From the NCBI RefSeq assembly GCF_900103975.1, contig NZ_FNIR01000001.1, forward strand, positions 186,001 to 250,000: a stretch of DNA of 64,000 nucleotides, given 5' to 3'. The notes under the pieces were generated by a model. The model did no database searches. It was not told the origin of the DNA and saw only the letters and a program-made list of their open reading frames with translations. The stretch comes from Klenkia soli (GTDB lineage Bacteria > Actinomycetota > Actinomycetes > Mycobacteriales > Geodermatophilaceae). The position numbers and the translations under genes are program-made. Within the stretch, counting starts at the first letter, position 1. Each line of letters opens with the position of its first letter. This document shows positions 1 to 8,379 of the stretch, one piece after another.

Positions 1-380
1 GTGACGTCGCCCTGGCCCCGGCACCGTCGGTGGCCCACCTCGACGCCCTGCTCGCCCAGCACGGCAGCTCGCGCCTGCAGGTGGGCGGGGACCCCCGGGT
101 GCTGCCGGCCAGCGTCGAGCTCTCGGCCTACCGGATCGTCGAGCACCTGGTCCCGGTCCTGGCCGACGGGCCCGGGGCACCGGTCGGGGTCGCGGTGACG
201 TTCACCTACACCGCGCTGGAGATCCTCGTCGCCGGCTCGGTGCCCCGGGGTTCGGATCTGCGGACCGCCGTGGCCCGGGCCCGCGAGCGGGCCGTGCTGC
301 ACGCCGGGTCGCTGGACCTGAAGGTGACGCGGGGGCGGGCGCGGGTGCTGGCGCACCTGCCGGTGCTGGGCGAGGCGTGA
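1..380 (+). CDS. Histidine-kinase-like protein, C-terminal part (runs off the left edge)
   Basis: The window opens inside this gene; about 125 residues are visible, reading in the third frame from base 3 to a TGA at 378-380. The visible part resembles the end of a NarL-type sensor kinase: a stretch around SAYRIVEHL sits where the kinase N box normally lies, followed by the strand LEILVAG. However the asparagine of the N box and the glycine-rich ATP lid are not recognisable, so this copy looks catalytically degenerate. Its stop overlaps the GTG start of the next sensor kinase by four bases, so the two are translationally coupled. The upstream half and any response regulator are outside the window. 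It could also be an active kinase of divergent sequence. Confidence 0.55.
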   Translation, partial: DVALAPAPSVAHLDALLAQHGSSRLQVGGDPRVLPASVELSAYRIVEHLVPVLADGPGAPVGVAVTFTYTALEILVAGSVPRGSDLRTAVARARERAVLHAGSLDLKVTRGRARVLAHLPVLGEA

Positions 381-1516
381 CCGGGCGCCGCCTGGACCTG
401 CTGCTGGCCGCGGCGGCCCTGGCGCTCACCCTGGTCCCGCTGCTGGCCGGCGACGACCTGCGCGGTCCCGGCGAGTGGGTCGGCGCGGTGTGCCAGGTCA
501 CCGGCGCCCTGGTCCTGGCGCTGCGGAGCCGGTGCGCCGTCCCCGTCCTCGTCGCCGGGCCCCTGCTGATCGGGGTCTGCACCCTCACCGGCCCCGACCC
601 GAGCGACTTCCTGCTGCCGGTGCTGATGGTCCACGCCGCGCTGGCCGCCGAGCACGCCGGCGGTCGGGCGGCGTGGGTCGCGGGGGTGGGCTGGGCGGCC
701 TACCTCGCCGTCCTGCTCGTCCTCGCGGGGGACGGCGGCCCCGGGCTGCTCGTCCTCGTCGCGCCCGGGTTCCTCGCCGGCACCGCGCTGCGGCTGCGCC
801 GGGAGACCGCCGAGCAGCTGGCCGCGCGGGGCCGCGAGCTGGCGGCGGAGCGGGAGCTGTTCGCCGAGCTCTCGGTGCGCAACGAGCGGGCGCGGATCGC
901 CAGCGAGCTGCACGACATCGTCGGGCACGCGCTGAGCGTGGTGGTCGTGCAGTCCGCCGCCGGCCAGCGGTTGGCACCCCACTCACCGGGTGCGGCCGTC
1001 GAGTCCCTGGCGGCCATCGCCGACTCCGCCCGTCTCGGCCAGGCCGACCTGCAGCGGCTGGTCGTCCTGCTCGCCGGGACCGGGGTCGCCGACCCGGACC
1101 TGTCCCTCGTCGACGAGCTGGTCGCGCACGCCGCCCGCAGCGGTCTCCGGGTCACCTGCCGGCTGACCGGCTCCCGCGAGGGCCTCCCCGCGGACGTCGC
1201 CCACGCCGCGGTCCGGGTCGTGCAGGAGAGCCTGACCAACGCCCTGCGGCACGCCCCCGGCTCGGACGTGCACGTCGAGCTCGACGGCGGCGGCGACCGG
1301 TCGGTGACCGTCCGCGTGGAGAACGGCCCCGCCACGGGGCAGCCGCCCGCCCTGCCCGGCACGGGCCGCGGCCTCATCGGGCTGCGCGAGCGGGTGGTCG
1401 ACCTGGGCGGGACCTTCGCGGCCGGGCCGGCGCCCACCGGCGGTTGGGCCGTGCATGCGGCTCTGCCCGGCGACGCCACCCGGATGTGCGGTACTGAACC
1501 AGCACGGATGTCGTAG
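377..1516 (+). CDS. Two-component sensor histidine kinase (HisKA_3/NarL type)
   Basis: A 379-residue membrane sensor kinase. Residues 1-140 contain about six hydrophobic segments with very short loops and no extracellular sensor domain. The dimerisation/phospho-acceptor helix follows, with SELHDIVGHAL placing the phosphorylated histidine near 179. The HATPase domain shows the N box ESLTNALRHA (Asn near 288) and the glycine-rich GTGRGLIGLRERV near 328-340. The GTG start overlaps the preceding kinase-like gene in a GTGA. The cognate regulator is not downstream, so it probably lies beyond the left edge. The last dozen residues, including two Met and a Cys, look like a ragged tail. It stops on TAG, which is rare here. 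Confidence 0.85.
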   Translation: MTGRRLDLLLAAAALALTLVPLLAGDDLRGPGEWVGAVCQVTGALVLALRSRCAVPVLVAGPLLIGVCTLTGPDPSDFLLPVLMVHAALAAEHAGGRAAWVAGVGWAAYLAVLLVLAGDGGPGLLVLVAPGFLAGTALRLRRETAEQLAARGRELAAERELFAELSVRNERARIASELHDIVGHALSVVVVQSAAGQRLAPHSPGAAVESLAAIADSARLGQADLQRLVVLLAGTGVADPDLSLVDELVAHAARSGLRVTCRLTGSREGLPADVAHAAVRVVQESLTNALRHAPGSDVHVELDGGGDRSVTVRVENGPATGQPPALPGTGRGLIGLRERVVDLGGTFAAGPAPTGGWAVHAALPGDATRMCGTEPARMS

Positions 1517-1548
1517 CCTCGCGCTGACCCGGAGACCGGAGGTGACCC

Positions 1549-1725
1549 GTGAGCCCGACGCCCACCGGTGGTTCCCTGCTCGACACCGCCGTCGAGCGCT
1601 TCCACGACCTGGTGCTCGCCGACCCCCGCCTGGCCGCCCTCGCCGACGTCGGGGTCGAGGACGGCCACCTCGACGACGTGCGCGAGGTGGTGGCCGGCCT
1701 CCGCGACCAGGTCGTGGAGGCCTGA
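1549..1725 (+). CDS. Small protein resembling the first helices of a truncated hemoglobin
   Basis: A 58-codon open frame starting at GTG behind a strong Shine-Dalgarno (GGAGGTGA, six to seven bases upstream), so it is probably translated. Residues 15-30 (AVERFHDLVLADPRLA) resemble the A/B helix signature of group I/II truncated hemoglobins, which usually read FY-x-x-VL-x-DP-x-L. The rest is acidic and ends before any proximal histidine region could occur; a functional truncated globin needs about 115-130 residues. It may be a gene remnant, or a small helical protein unrelated to haem. It sits between the sensor kinase and the convergent oxidoreductase, ten bases before the latter's stop. Confidence 0.5.
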   Translation: MSPTPTGGSLLDTAVERFHDLVLADPRLAALADVGVEDGHLDDVREVVAGLRDQVVEA

Positions 1726-1735
1726 CCCGCCCCCG

Positions 1736-2686
1736 TCAGAAGGTGAGGACCAGCCGGCCCCGCACCCCGCCGGCCTCGAGCCGGGCGTGCGCCGACGCGG
1801 CGTCCGCGGCCGGGACGACGTCGGCCACCCGCAGCGTGACCTCGCCGGACTCCGCCTGCTGCCGCAGCCGGTCCAGCGCCTGCGTGTTCTGGCCGTAGTC
1901 GCGCACCATGACCGGCTCGAACCGGATCGAGCGGCCCGGCGGGACGTCGTCCCCGCGGTAGCCGCGCACGGTCGACACCACGCCGCCGTCGCGGACCGCG
2001 CGGGCGCCCTCGGCTCCCAGCAGCGCGCCGTCGGCCAGGCCGTCCACCCCGTCGGGGTAGCGCTCGAGGACGGCGTCGGCGAAGCCCTCGCCCCGGTCGA
2101 GGACGACGTCGGCGCCCAGCGAGCGCACCAGCTCGCGGTCGGCCCCGGACGCGTCGGCCACGACCACGAGCCCGTCGGCCTTGGCCAGCTGCACCACGTA
2201 GCCGCCGAAGGCGCCGGCCGCGCCGGTCACCGCGAGCACCTGGCCGGACGCCAGGCCCATCCGGTCCAGGGCGAGCCGGGCGGTGAGGCCGTTCATGGGC
2301 AGCGACGCGGCCGCGGCGTCGTCCACACCGGCCGGCACCGGGACGACGGACGCCGCCGGCAGCACGATCTGCTCGCGGTAGCCCCCGTGCGCGCCGGAGG
2401 GCACGACGATCGCCATCACGCGGTCCCCCACCGCCAGCGGGGTCTCGGTGCCCGGGCCGACCTCGTCGACCACGCCGGCGACGTCCATCCCCGGGATCCA
2501 GGGCATCTCCTTCGGGGCCTTCGGGTGCTGGGCGTAGGTGCCGTTGCGCGCGTAGGTGTCGGTCGGGTTCACCGCCGCGGCCCGGACGGCGAGCCGCACC
2601 TCCCCCGGACCGGCGTGCACCTCGGGCACGTCGAGCAGGTGCAGGGCCTCGGGCCCGCCGAACTCGGTCACTCCGACAGCTCTCAT
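1736..2686 (-). CDS. NADPH:quinone oxidoreductase family protein (MDR superfamily)
   Basis: A 316-residue zinc-independent medium-chain dehydrogenase/reductase. The N-terminal GroES-like domain begins MRAVGVTEFGGPEALHL, typical of quinone oxidoreductases of the QOR/zeta-crystallin group, and contains VNPTDTYARNG. The cofactor domain has the glycine-rich loop VTGAAGAFGGYVVQLA near residues 150-165, expected to bind NADPH. The structural zinc cysteine cluster of alcohol dehydrogenases is absent. The ATG at 2686 was chosen because the family starts there; the frame stays open 69 bases further upstream, but that extension has no family similarity. Likely a soluble reductase of quinones or alpha,beta-unsaturated carbonyls; the substrate cannot be told from sequence. 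Confidence 0.85.
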   Translation of the reverse strand: MRAVGVTEFGGPEALHLLDVPEVHAGPGEVRLAVRAAAVNPTDTYARNGTYAQHPKAPKEMPWIPGMDVAGVVDEVGPGTETPLAVGDRVMAIVVPSGAHGGYREQIVLPAASVVPVPAGVDDAAAASLPMNGLTARLALDRMGLASGQVLAVTGAAGAFGGYVVQLAKADGLVVVADASGADRELVRSLGADVVLDRGEGFADAVLERYPDGVDGLADGALLGAEGARAVRDGGVVSTVRGYRGDDVPPGRSIRFEPVMVRDYGQNTQALDRLRQQAESGEVTLRVADVVPAADAASAHARLEAGGVRGRLVLTF

Positions 2687-2783
2687 ACCCGGGTGCAAGT
2701 CCGGGTCGGTCGTCCGCCATTCCCACAGCAGGCGTGCAGGAAGTCCTGGGCGCACCGTCAGGCTGGCGCCCCACCGTCACCGC

Positions 2784-4058
2784 ATGCCCCCGCTGATGGT
2801 CTCCTCCGACGACACCCGGTCGGTCCCCCCGGTGCTGGACGTCGTCGTCCCCGTGCACGACGAGGAGGCCGACCTCGAGCAGTGCCTGCGCCGGCTGCAC
2901 GCCCACCTGGCCACCCTGCCGTTCAGCTCGCGGATCACCGTCGCGGAGAACGCCAGCACCGACGGCACCCCGGCCCTGGCCCAGCGGCTGGCCGGCGAGC
3001 TGGCCGACGTCCGCGTGCGGGTCGAGACCGAGCCGGGCCGGGGCCGGGCGCTCAACCGGGCGTGGCAGGCCAGCGACGCCGCCGTCCTGGTCTACATGGA
3101 CGTCGACCTGTCCACCGACCTCAACGCCCTGCTGCCGCTGGTCGCGCCGCTGATCAGCGGCCACTCCGACCTCGCGATCGGCACCCGGCTGGCCGGCTCC
3201 TCCCGCGTCGTCCGCGGCGCCAAGCGCGAGTTCATCTCCCGCAGCTACAACCTGCTGCTGCGCGGCACGCTGGCCACCCACGTCTCGGACGCCCAGTGCG
3301 GGTTCAAGGCCATCCGCGCCGACGTCGCCGCCCGCCTGCTGCCCCTGGTCGAGGACACCGGCTGGTTCTTCGACACCGAGCTGCTGGTGCTCGCCGAGCG
3401 CGCCGGCCTGCGCATCGCCGAGGTCCCCGTCGACTGGGTCGACGACCCCGACAGCCGGGTGCACATCGTCTCCACCGCGAAGGCCGACCTCGCCGGCATC
3501 GTCCGCATGTGGCGGGCCTTCACCACCGGCCGGCTCCCGCTGGCCGACCTGCGCGCCCAGATCGGCCGCGGCCCGCTCGTCGAGCCCGACCTGGACGGCG
3601 TCCCCGCCGGGCTGCTGGGCCAGCTGGTCCGCTTCGCCGTCATCGGCGTGGTCTCCACGCTGGCCTACCTCGCCCTGTTCGTCGGCCTGCGCCACACCTT
3701 CGAGCCGCAGGCCGCCAACCTGGTCGCCCTGGCCGTCACCGCGGTGGCCAACACCGCGGCCAACCGGCGCATCACCTTCGGCATCCGCGGCCGCGGCGGT
3801 GCGGCCACCGCCCAGTTCCAGGGCCTGCTCGTCTTCGCCCTCGGCCTGGCGCTCACCAGCGGCACGTTGGCGGCGCTGAACGTGTGGGACCCGCACGCCC
3901 CCCGCCTCACCGAGCTGGCCTTCCTCGTCTCGGCGAACCTGGCGGCCACCCTGCTGCGCTTCGTGCTGTTCCGCGCCTGGGTCTTCCGCACCCGTACGCC
4001 CCGCGCCGAGCGGACCGTCGACGGCCTCGTGCCCGACCTCGAGGCCAGCACCCGGTGA
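2784..4058 (+). CDS. Glycosyltransferase family 2 fused to a GtrA-like membrane domain
   Basis: A 424-residue two-domain protein. Residues 15-240 are a GT-A fold family 2 transferase: DVVVPVHDEEADLEQCL at the start, AENASTDGTP, and the metal-binding DVD at 106-108 in YMDVDLSTD. Residues about 280-410 hold four membrane helices of the GtrA family (LVRFAVIGVVSTLAYLAL). In such proteins the catalytic part usually charges a polyprenyl phosphate with a sugar and the GtrA part helps the lipid-linked sugar cross the membrane. The next gene, a GT39-type transferase, overlaps by four bases (GTGA), which supports a two-step lipid-linked glycosylation. ATG 2784 is the first in-frame ATG near the domain; ATG 2796 is an alternative. 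Confidence 0.85.
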   Translation: MPPLMVSSDDTRSVPPVLDVVVPVHDEEADLEQCLRRLHAHLATLPFSSRITVAENASTDGTPALAQRLAGELADVRVRVETEPGRGRALNRAWQASDAAVLVYMDVDLSTDLNALLPLVAPLISGHSDLAIGTRLAGSSRVVRGAKREFISRSYNLLLRGTLATHVSDAQCGFKAIRADVAARLLPLVEDTGWFFDTELLVLAERAGLRIAEVPVDWVDDPDSRVHIVSTAKADLAGIVRMWRAFTTGRLPLADLRAQIGRGPLVEPDLDGVPAGLLGQLVRFAVIGVVSTLAYLALFVGLRHTFEPQAANLVALAVTAVANTAANRRITFGIRGRGGAATAQFQGLLVFALGLALTSGTLAALNVWDPHAPRLTELAFLVSANLAATLLRFVLFRAWVFRTRTPRAERTVDGLVPDLEASTR

Positions 4059-6025
4059 GCACGGTCCTGGACCCGCCGGTCGCGGCGGCGCCCCCGGCCC
4101 CGCACCGGCCGGCCGCCGCGTCCCCGGTCCGGCGTCCGCTGCGCGGTCGGGACGACGACCCCGCCTGGGTGCGCCCGTCGCTGCTGGCCCTGCTCGGTGC
4201 CACCGGCGTGCTCTACGTCTGGGACCTCGCCGCCTCGGGCTGGGCCAACGCCTTCTACGCCGCCGCGGTGCAGGCGGGCTCGCAGAGCTGGACGGCGTTC
4301 TTCTACGGCTCCTCGGACGCGGCCAACTCCATCACCGTGGACAAGCCCCCGGCCTCGCTGTGGGTCATGGAGATCGCCGTCCGCCTGTTCGGGCTGAGCT
4401 CGTGGTCGCTGCTGGTGCCGCAGGCCCTCATGGGTGTGGCCACCACCGGGGTCCTGTACCTCGCGGTGCGGCGGGTCGCCGGCGCGGGGGCCGGGCTGCT
4501 CGCGGGCGCGGCCTGCACGCTGACGCCGGTCGCCGTCCTCATGTTCCGGTTCGACAACCCCGACGCGCTGCTGGTCCTGCTGCTCACCCTGGCGGCCTAC
4601 CTGCTGACCCGGGCCGTGCAGTCGGGTCGCCGGGCGACCCTGGTCGGCGTCGGCGTCCTCATCGGCGCCGCGTTCCTGACCAAGACCCTGCAGGCGTTCC
4701 TGGTCGTCCCGGGCTTCGCCCTGGTGTGGCTGGTCTGCGCCCCCGGCACGGTCCGCCGCCGGCTGGTCGACCTGCTGTGGGCGGGCCTGGCGATGGTGGT
4801 CGCCGGTGGCTGGTGGGTGGCGGTGGTCGAGCTCGTGCCCGCCGACTGGCGGCCCTACATCGGCGGCTCGCAGACCAACTCGGCGTGGGAGCTCATCTGG
4901 GGCTACAACGGCCTGGGCCGGCTCACCGGCGACGAGACCGGATCGGTCGGCGGCGGTTCGGGCTGGGGCGAGACGGGCCTGGGGCGGCTCTTCGACGCCG
5001 AGATCGGCGGTCAGGTCGCCTGGCTGCTGCCGGCCGCCCTGGTGCTCGGCGTCGCCGGCCTGGTGGCGGTCGGTCGGCGGCCGCGCACGGACCCCGCCCG
5101 CGCCGGGCTGCTGGTCTGGGGCAGCTGGCTGCTGGCCACCGGGCTGACCTTCAGCCTCATGGCCGGCATCTTCCACGCCTACTACACGGTCGCGCTGGCG
5201 CCGGCGATCGCCGCGGTGGTCGGCATCGGCGGCGGGCTGCTGTGGGCCCGGCGGGGTTCGTGGTGGGCCCGGACGGTGCTCGCCGGCACGGTGGCCGGGA
5301 CCGGGTGGTGGTCGTGGGTGCTGCTCGGCCGCACCCCGGACTTCCGGCCCTGGGTGGCCCCCGCCGTGCTGGTCGGTGCGCTGCTGGCCGCCACCGCGCT
5401 GCTCGTGGTGCACCGGCTGCGCCGGCCCGTGGTCGCGGCCGTCCTGGCCCTCGGGACGGTCGCCGCCCTCGGCGGGCCCGCGGCCTACGCCGTCGAGACC
5501 GCGGCCACGCCGCACAGCGGGTCCATCGTCAGCGGCGGTCCGTCGATGACCGTCCGCCTCGGGGCCGGCGTCGGCACCGGACCGCCCGTCGGGGGACCCG
5601 CGGGCGCGCACCCCGGGGGCGGGTTCGCCCCCGGGACCGCGGGCGGCACCAGCGCACGCGGCAGCCTGATCGGCGCCAGCGACCCCAGCGCCCAGGTCGT
5701 GGCCACCCTGCGCACCAACGCGTCCTCCTTCACCTGGGTCGCCGCGGCCGTCGGCTCGCAGAGCGCGGCCGGCTACCAGCTGGCCACCGGTGACCCGGTG
5801 ATGGCCGTCGGCGGGTTCAACGGCAGCGACCCCTCGCCCACGCTGCTGCAGTTCCAGCAGTACGTCGCCGCCGGGGACATCCACTGGTTCGTCGGCGGCT
5901 CGGTGGGCCGCAGCTCTGGCGGGTCCGACGCCTCGAGCGCCATCGCCACCTGGGTGGGCGAGCACTACACGCCCACCACGGTCGACGGCGTGACCCTCTA
6001 CGACCTCAGCCGTCCGATCGACTGA
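4055..6025 (+). CDS. GT39/ArnT-like integral membrane glycosyltransferase
   Basis: A 656-residue polytopic membrane protein. After a 30-residue proline/alanine-rich cytoplasmic start come about ten to twelve hydrophobic segments. The first extracytoplasmic loop contains the GT-C type acidic motif region, and SITVDKPPASLWVMEIAVRLFG is the conserved DKPP block of the bacterial PMT_2/ArnT-like family. The C-terminal 190 residues form a glycine/serine-rich exterior domain with YQLATGDPVMAVGGFNG. Family members move a sugar from a polyprenyl-phosphate carrier to protein or envelope glycan outside the membrane. The donor is probably made by the coupled upstream GT2-GtrA protein. The 3' end overlaps the convergent gene by 20 bases. 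Confidence 0.85.
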   Translation: MSTVLDPPVAAAPPAPHRPAAASPVRRPLRGRDDDPAWVRPSLLALLGATGVLYVWDLAASGWANAFYAAAVQAGSQSWTAFFYGSSDAANSITVDKPPASLWVMEIAVRLFGLSSWSLLVPQALMGVATTGVLYLAVRRVAGAGAGLLAGAACTLTPVAVLMFRFDNPDALLVLLLTLAAYLLTRAVQSGRRATLVGVGVLIGAAFLTKTLQAFLVVPGFALVWLVCAPGTVRRRLVDLLWAGLAMVVAGGWWVAVVELVPADWRPYIGGSQTNSAWELIWGYNGLGRLTGDETGSVGGGSGWGETGLGRLFDAEIGGQVAWLLPAALVLGVAGLVAVGRRPRTDPARAGLLVWGSWLLATGLTFSLMAGIFHAYYTVALAPAIAAVVGIGGGLLWARRGSWWARTVLAGTVAGTGWWSWVLLGRTPDFRPWVAPAVLVGALLAATALLVVHRLRRPVVAAVLALGTVAALGGPAAYAVETAATPHSGSIVSGGPSMTVRLGAGVGTGPPVGGPAGAHPGGGFAPGTAGGTSARGSLIGASDPSAQVVATLRTNASSFTWVAAAVGSQSAAGYQLATGDPVMAVGGFNGSDPSPTLLQFQQYVAAGDIHWFVGGSVGRSSGGSDASSAIATWVGEHYTPTTVDGVTLYDLSRPID

Positions 6026-6617
6026 GGAACGGGGCGAACAGCTCGCGGGCGGCGGCGTCGGGGGTGCGGTAGGTCAGCGACGAGCCGTCGTGCAGCAGCA
6101 CCGACACCACCAGCGGGTCCGCCGCTCCGGGGTGCTCGGGTCCGGTCAGCACGACGACGCCGACCTGCTCGGCCCCGACCCTCCGCACCCCCTCCAGCGC
6201 GGCCGCGAACTCGGCGGACGTGCGTGCCCGGCGGAACCACGGCGTGCCCGGACGACGACGCACCCGCCCCGCCTGCCGCGCCGCCTGCGCCCGGTCTCCG
6301 GCGGCCTGCTGCCGGTCCCGGGCGCGGAAGCGGCCGATGAGCACGGCCGAGACCAGCAGCAGACCCAGCGCCAGGACCGACAGCACCAGCGAGAGCGACT
6401 CGCCCACGCCGTCCAGCCGCCCGGCCAGCTGCGACAGCAGCACCAGCACGCCGAACCCGCCCACCAGGAACAGCAGCTGGCGCAGCTGCGCACGGGTGTC
6501 GGACAGCCCGCGCGCGAAGCCGGGCAGCTCCACCCAGCCGTCGTCGAACACCGACAGCCGCCACCAGTCCCCTGCGGCGTCCTCGACGGACACCCACCCG
6601 CGCCTGCCCACGGGCAC
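6006..6617 (-). CDS. Hypothetical two-helix membrane protein
   Basis: A 203-residue protein with no family I recognise. A soluble N-terminus of about 45 residues (WVSVEDAAGDWWRLSVFDDGW) precedes two hydrophobic segments near 46-65 and 72-93. A strongly basic, Arg/Gln-rich linker follows, then a C-terminal globular part of about 75 residues ending at DAAARELFAPFL. It starts with GTG at 6617 and its end overlaps the convergent glycosyltransferase gene by 20 bases. It is separated by 21 bases from the acyl-CoA dehydrogenase gene upstream and may be read from the same message. Coding use matches its neighbours, so it is a real gene rather than a shadow. Confidence 0.65.
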   Translation of the reverse strand: MPVGRRGWVSVEDAAGDWWRLSVFDDGWVELPGFARGLSDTRAQLRQLLFLVGGFGVLVLLSQLAGRLDGVGESLSLVLSVLALGLLLVSAVLIGRFRARDRQQAAGDRAQAARQAGRVRRRPGTPWFRRARTSAEFAAALEGVRRVGAEQVGVVVLTGPEHPGAADPLVVSVLLHDGSSLTYRTPDAAARELFAPFLSRSDG

Positions 6618-6638
6618 ATCCTGCCCGCGGCGCCGGCC

Positions 6639-7838
6639 TCAGCGCTTGCTGGCGTAGGTCTTGAGCAGACCCCGGCTGATGATCGTCTTCTGGATCTCGC
6701 TGGTGCCCTCGCCGATGAGCAGGAACGGCGCCTCGCGCATGAGCCGCTCGATCTCGTACTCCTTGGAGTAGCCGTAGCCGCCGTGGATGCGGAAGGCCTG
6801 GGTGGTCACCTCGGCGCAGTACTCGCTGGCCAGCAGCTTGGCCATGCCGGCCTCGACGTCGTTGCGCTGCCCGGAGTCCTTCAGCTTGGCCGCGTTGACC
6901 ATCATCAGGTGGCTGGCCTCGACCTTGGTGGCCATCTCGGCCAGCTGGAAGGCGATCGCCTGGTGCTGGGCGATCTTCTTGCCGAAGGTCTCGCGCTGCT
7001 GGGCGTACTCGACGGCCAGCTCGAAGGCCCGGATGGAGATGCCGCACGCGCGGGCGGCGACGTTGACCCGGCCGACCTCGACGCCGTCCATCATGTGCGC
7101 GAAGCCCTTGCCGGGCACGCCGCCAAGGATGTCGTCGGCCGAGGCCTGGTAGCCGTCGAACACCAGGCTGGTGGTGTCGACGCCCTTGTAGCCCATCTTG
7201 TCGATCTTGCCGGGGATGGTGAGCCCGGGCACGACCTCGCCGAACCCGGTGGGCTTCTCGACCAGGAACGTGGTCAGGTTCTGGTGCGCCTTCTCGCCGC
7301 CCTCGTCGGTGCGGACCAGCGCGGCGACCAGCGTGGAGCTGCCCCCGTTGGTCAGCCACATCTTCTCGCCGTCGATCGTGTAGTTCCCGTCGGCGTCCTT
7401 CTTCGCCCGGGTGCGGATCGCCGCGACGTCGGAACCCAGCCCGGGCTCGCTCATCGAGAACGCGCCGCGCACCTCGCCGGTGGCCATGCGCGGCAGGTAC
7501 TTCTGCTTCTGCTCGTCGGTGCCGTGCTGGATGAGCATGTAGGCCACGATGAAGTGGGTGTTGATGACACCGGAGACGCTCATCCAGCCGCGGGCGATCT
7601 CCTCCACGACCAGCACGTAGGTCAGCAGCGACTCGCCCAGGCCGCCGTACTCCTCGGGGATCATGAGGCCGAACAGCCCCATCTCCTTCATCCCGTCGAC
7701 GATCTCCTGCGGGTAGGTATCGGAGTGCTCGAGCTCCTGGGCCCGCGGGATGATCTCCCGGTCGACGAACCGGCGGACCGTCGAGAGGATCTCGGTCTGG
7801 ATCTCGGTCAGGTCGGCGGTCTGGGCCAAGCGGGTCAT
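6639..7838 (-). CDS. Acyl-CoA dehydrogenase, ethylmalonyl-CoA-pathway type
   Basis: A 399-residue flavoprotein dehydrogenase of full length for the family. It has the N-terminal helical domain, the middle beta domain with FSMSEPGLGSDVAAIRT and MWLTNGG (FAD and substrate contacts), and the C-terminal helices with QRETFGKKIAQHQAI and IHGGYGYSKEYEIERL. The Glu of IGEGTSEIQ is the expected catalytic base. From memory the sequence is closest to dehydrogenases next to ccr and meaA in Streptomyces, which suggests (2S)-methylsuccinyl-CoA as a substrate; that is inference. A malyl-CoA-lyase-like gene lies 1.5 kb away with the same operator. The ATG is preceded by GAGGAG. Isovaleryl- or butyryl-CoA dehydrogenase is the alternative. 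Confidence 0.85.
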   Translation of the reverse strand: MTRLAQTADLTEIQTEILSTVRRFVDREIIPRAQELEHSDTYPQEIVDGMKEMGLFGLMIPEEYGGLGESLLTYVLVVEEIARGWMSVSGVINTHFIVAYMLIQHGTDEQKQKYLPRMATGEVRGAFSMSEPGLGSDVAAIRTRAKKDADGNYTIDGEKMWLTNGGSSTLVAALVRTDEGGEKAHQNLTTFLVEKPTGFGEVVPGLTIPGKIDKMGYKGVDTTSLVFDGYQASADDILGGVPGKGFAHMMDGVEVGRVNVAARACGISIRAFELAVEYAQQRETFGKKIAQHQAIAFQLAEMATKVEASHLMMVNAAKLKDSGQRNDVEAGMAKLLASEYCAEVTTQAFRIHGGYGYSKEYEIERLMREAPFLLIGEGTSEIQKTIISRGLLKTYASKR

Positions 7839-7872
7839 GGGTGCTCCTCGCGGGGGACGACGGTGTCCGGTG

Positions 7873-7887
7873 GTTACCGGCGAGTAT
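7873..7887. promoter_or_regulatory. Operator-like site upstream of the acyl-CoA dehydrogenase
   Basis: The sequence GTTACCGGCGAGTAT lies 35 bases before the dehydrogenase ATG. It matches the perfect palindrome before the lyase gene at 9355-9372 in 13 of 15 positions. Two copies in front of two functionally linked genes suggest one repressor, probably of TetR or GntR type, controlling both; the regulator is not in the window. Confidence 0.6.
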
Positions 7888-7967
7888 GGCCCACCGACCA
7901 GCGCCTCCCCGGTGGGTTGCGTCACCTCTGCGACCCTGTCCCCGGCACCGTCCCCGAGGAGGACCCC

Positions 7968-8378
7968 ATGAGCCAGGACGACGGCTTCTACCGCGGCGAC
8001 CCGCCGGTGCAGTCGACCCAGGGCGCCGTCCCCGCGCCCGCCCCGGGGTACGGCCCGCCCCCGGGCTACGGACCGCCCCCCGGCTACGGGCCCCCGCCCG
8101 GCTACGGCCCGCCGCCCGGGTACGGCCCGCCGGTCTACCTCGTGCGGCGGCCGACCAACACCACGGCGATCCTGGCCCTGGTGTTCGGCTTCGTGTTCGC
8201 CCCGGTGGGCCTGGCGCTGGGCATCGCCGCCCGCCGCCAGATCCGCCGCACCGGTGAGGACGGCGACGGTCTGGCGCTGGCCGGCATCATCGTCGGGTCG
8301 ATCGGGACGGCGGTCTACGGCCTGCTGGCCCTCACCTGGATCTGGGCGGTCGTCACCCTGGCCAGCTTCGGCCCCTGA
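7968..8378 (+). CDS. DUF4190-type small membrane protein with PGYGPP repeats
   Basis: A 136-residue protein. The first 25 residues are polar; residues 26-55 are five tandem PGYGPP units; the rest holds two membrane helices (TTAILALVFGFVFAPVGLALGIAA and GLALAGIIVGSIGTAVYGLLAL) around a basic loop (RRQIRRTGEDGDG). This is the layout of actinobacterial DUF4190 proteins, which have no established biochemical role. ATG 7968 follows a strong GAGGAGGA ribosome site. It ends one base before the stop of the convergent lyase gene, so it is transcribed alone. Confidence 0.75.
   Translation: MSQDDGFYRGDPPVQSTQGAVPAPAPGYGPPPGYGPPPGYGPPPGYGPPPGYGPPVYLVRRPTNTTAILALVFGFVFAPVGLALGIAARRQIRRTGEDGDGLALAGIIVGSIGTAVYGLLALTWIWAVVTLASFGP
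8043..8132 (+). repeat. Five in-frame 18-bp tandem repeats encoding PGYGPP
   Basis: Five consecutive 18-base units, each coding for Pro-Gly-Tyr-Gly-Pro-Pro, with third-position variation between units. The synonymous differences show that the amino-acid sequence, not the DNA, is being kept. Such arrays can gain or lose units by slippage. Confidence 0.9.
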
Positions 8379-8379
8379 C

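Noticed and set aside
2556-2783. N-terminal extension of the GT2-GtrA protein over the oxidoreductase promoter
   Set aside because: The frame is open but is antisense to the oxidoreductase gene and lacks similarity to the family; ATG 2784 starts just before the conserved region.
8043-8132. Short tandem array that could look like a CRISPR or minisatellite
   Set aside because: The 18-base units are in frame, have no spacers and vary synonymously; they simply encode PGYGPP repeats.
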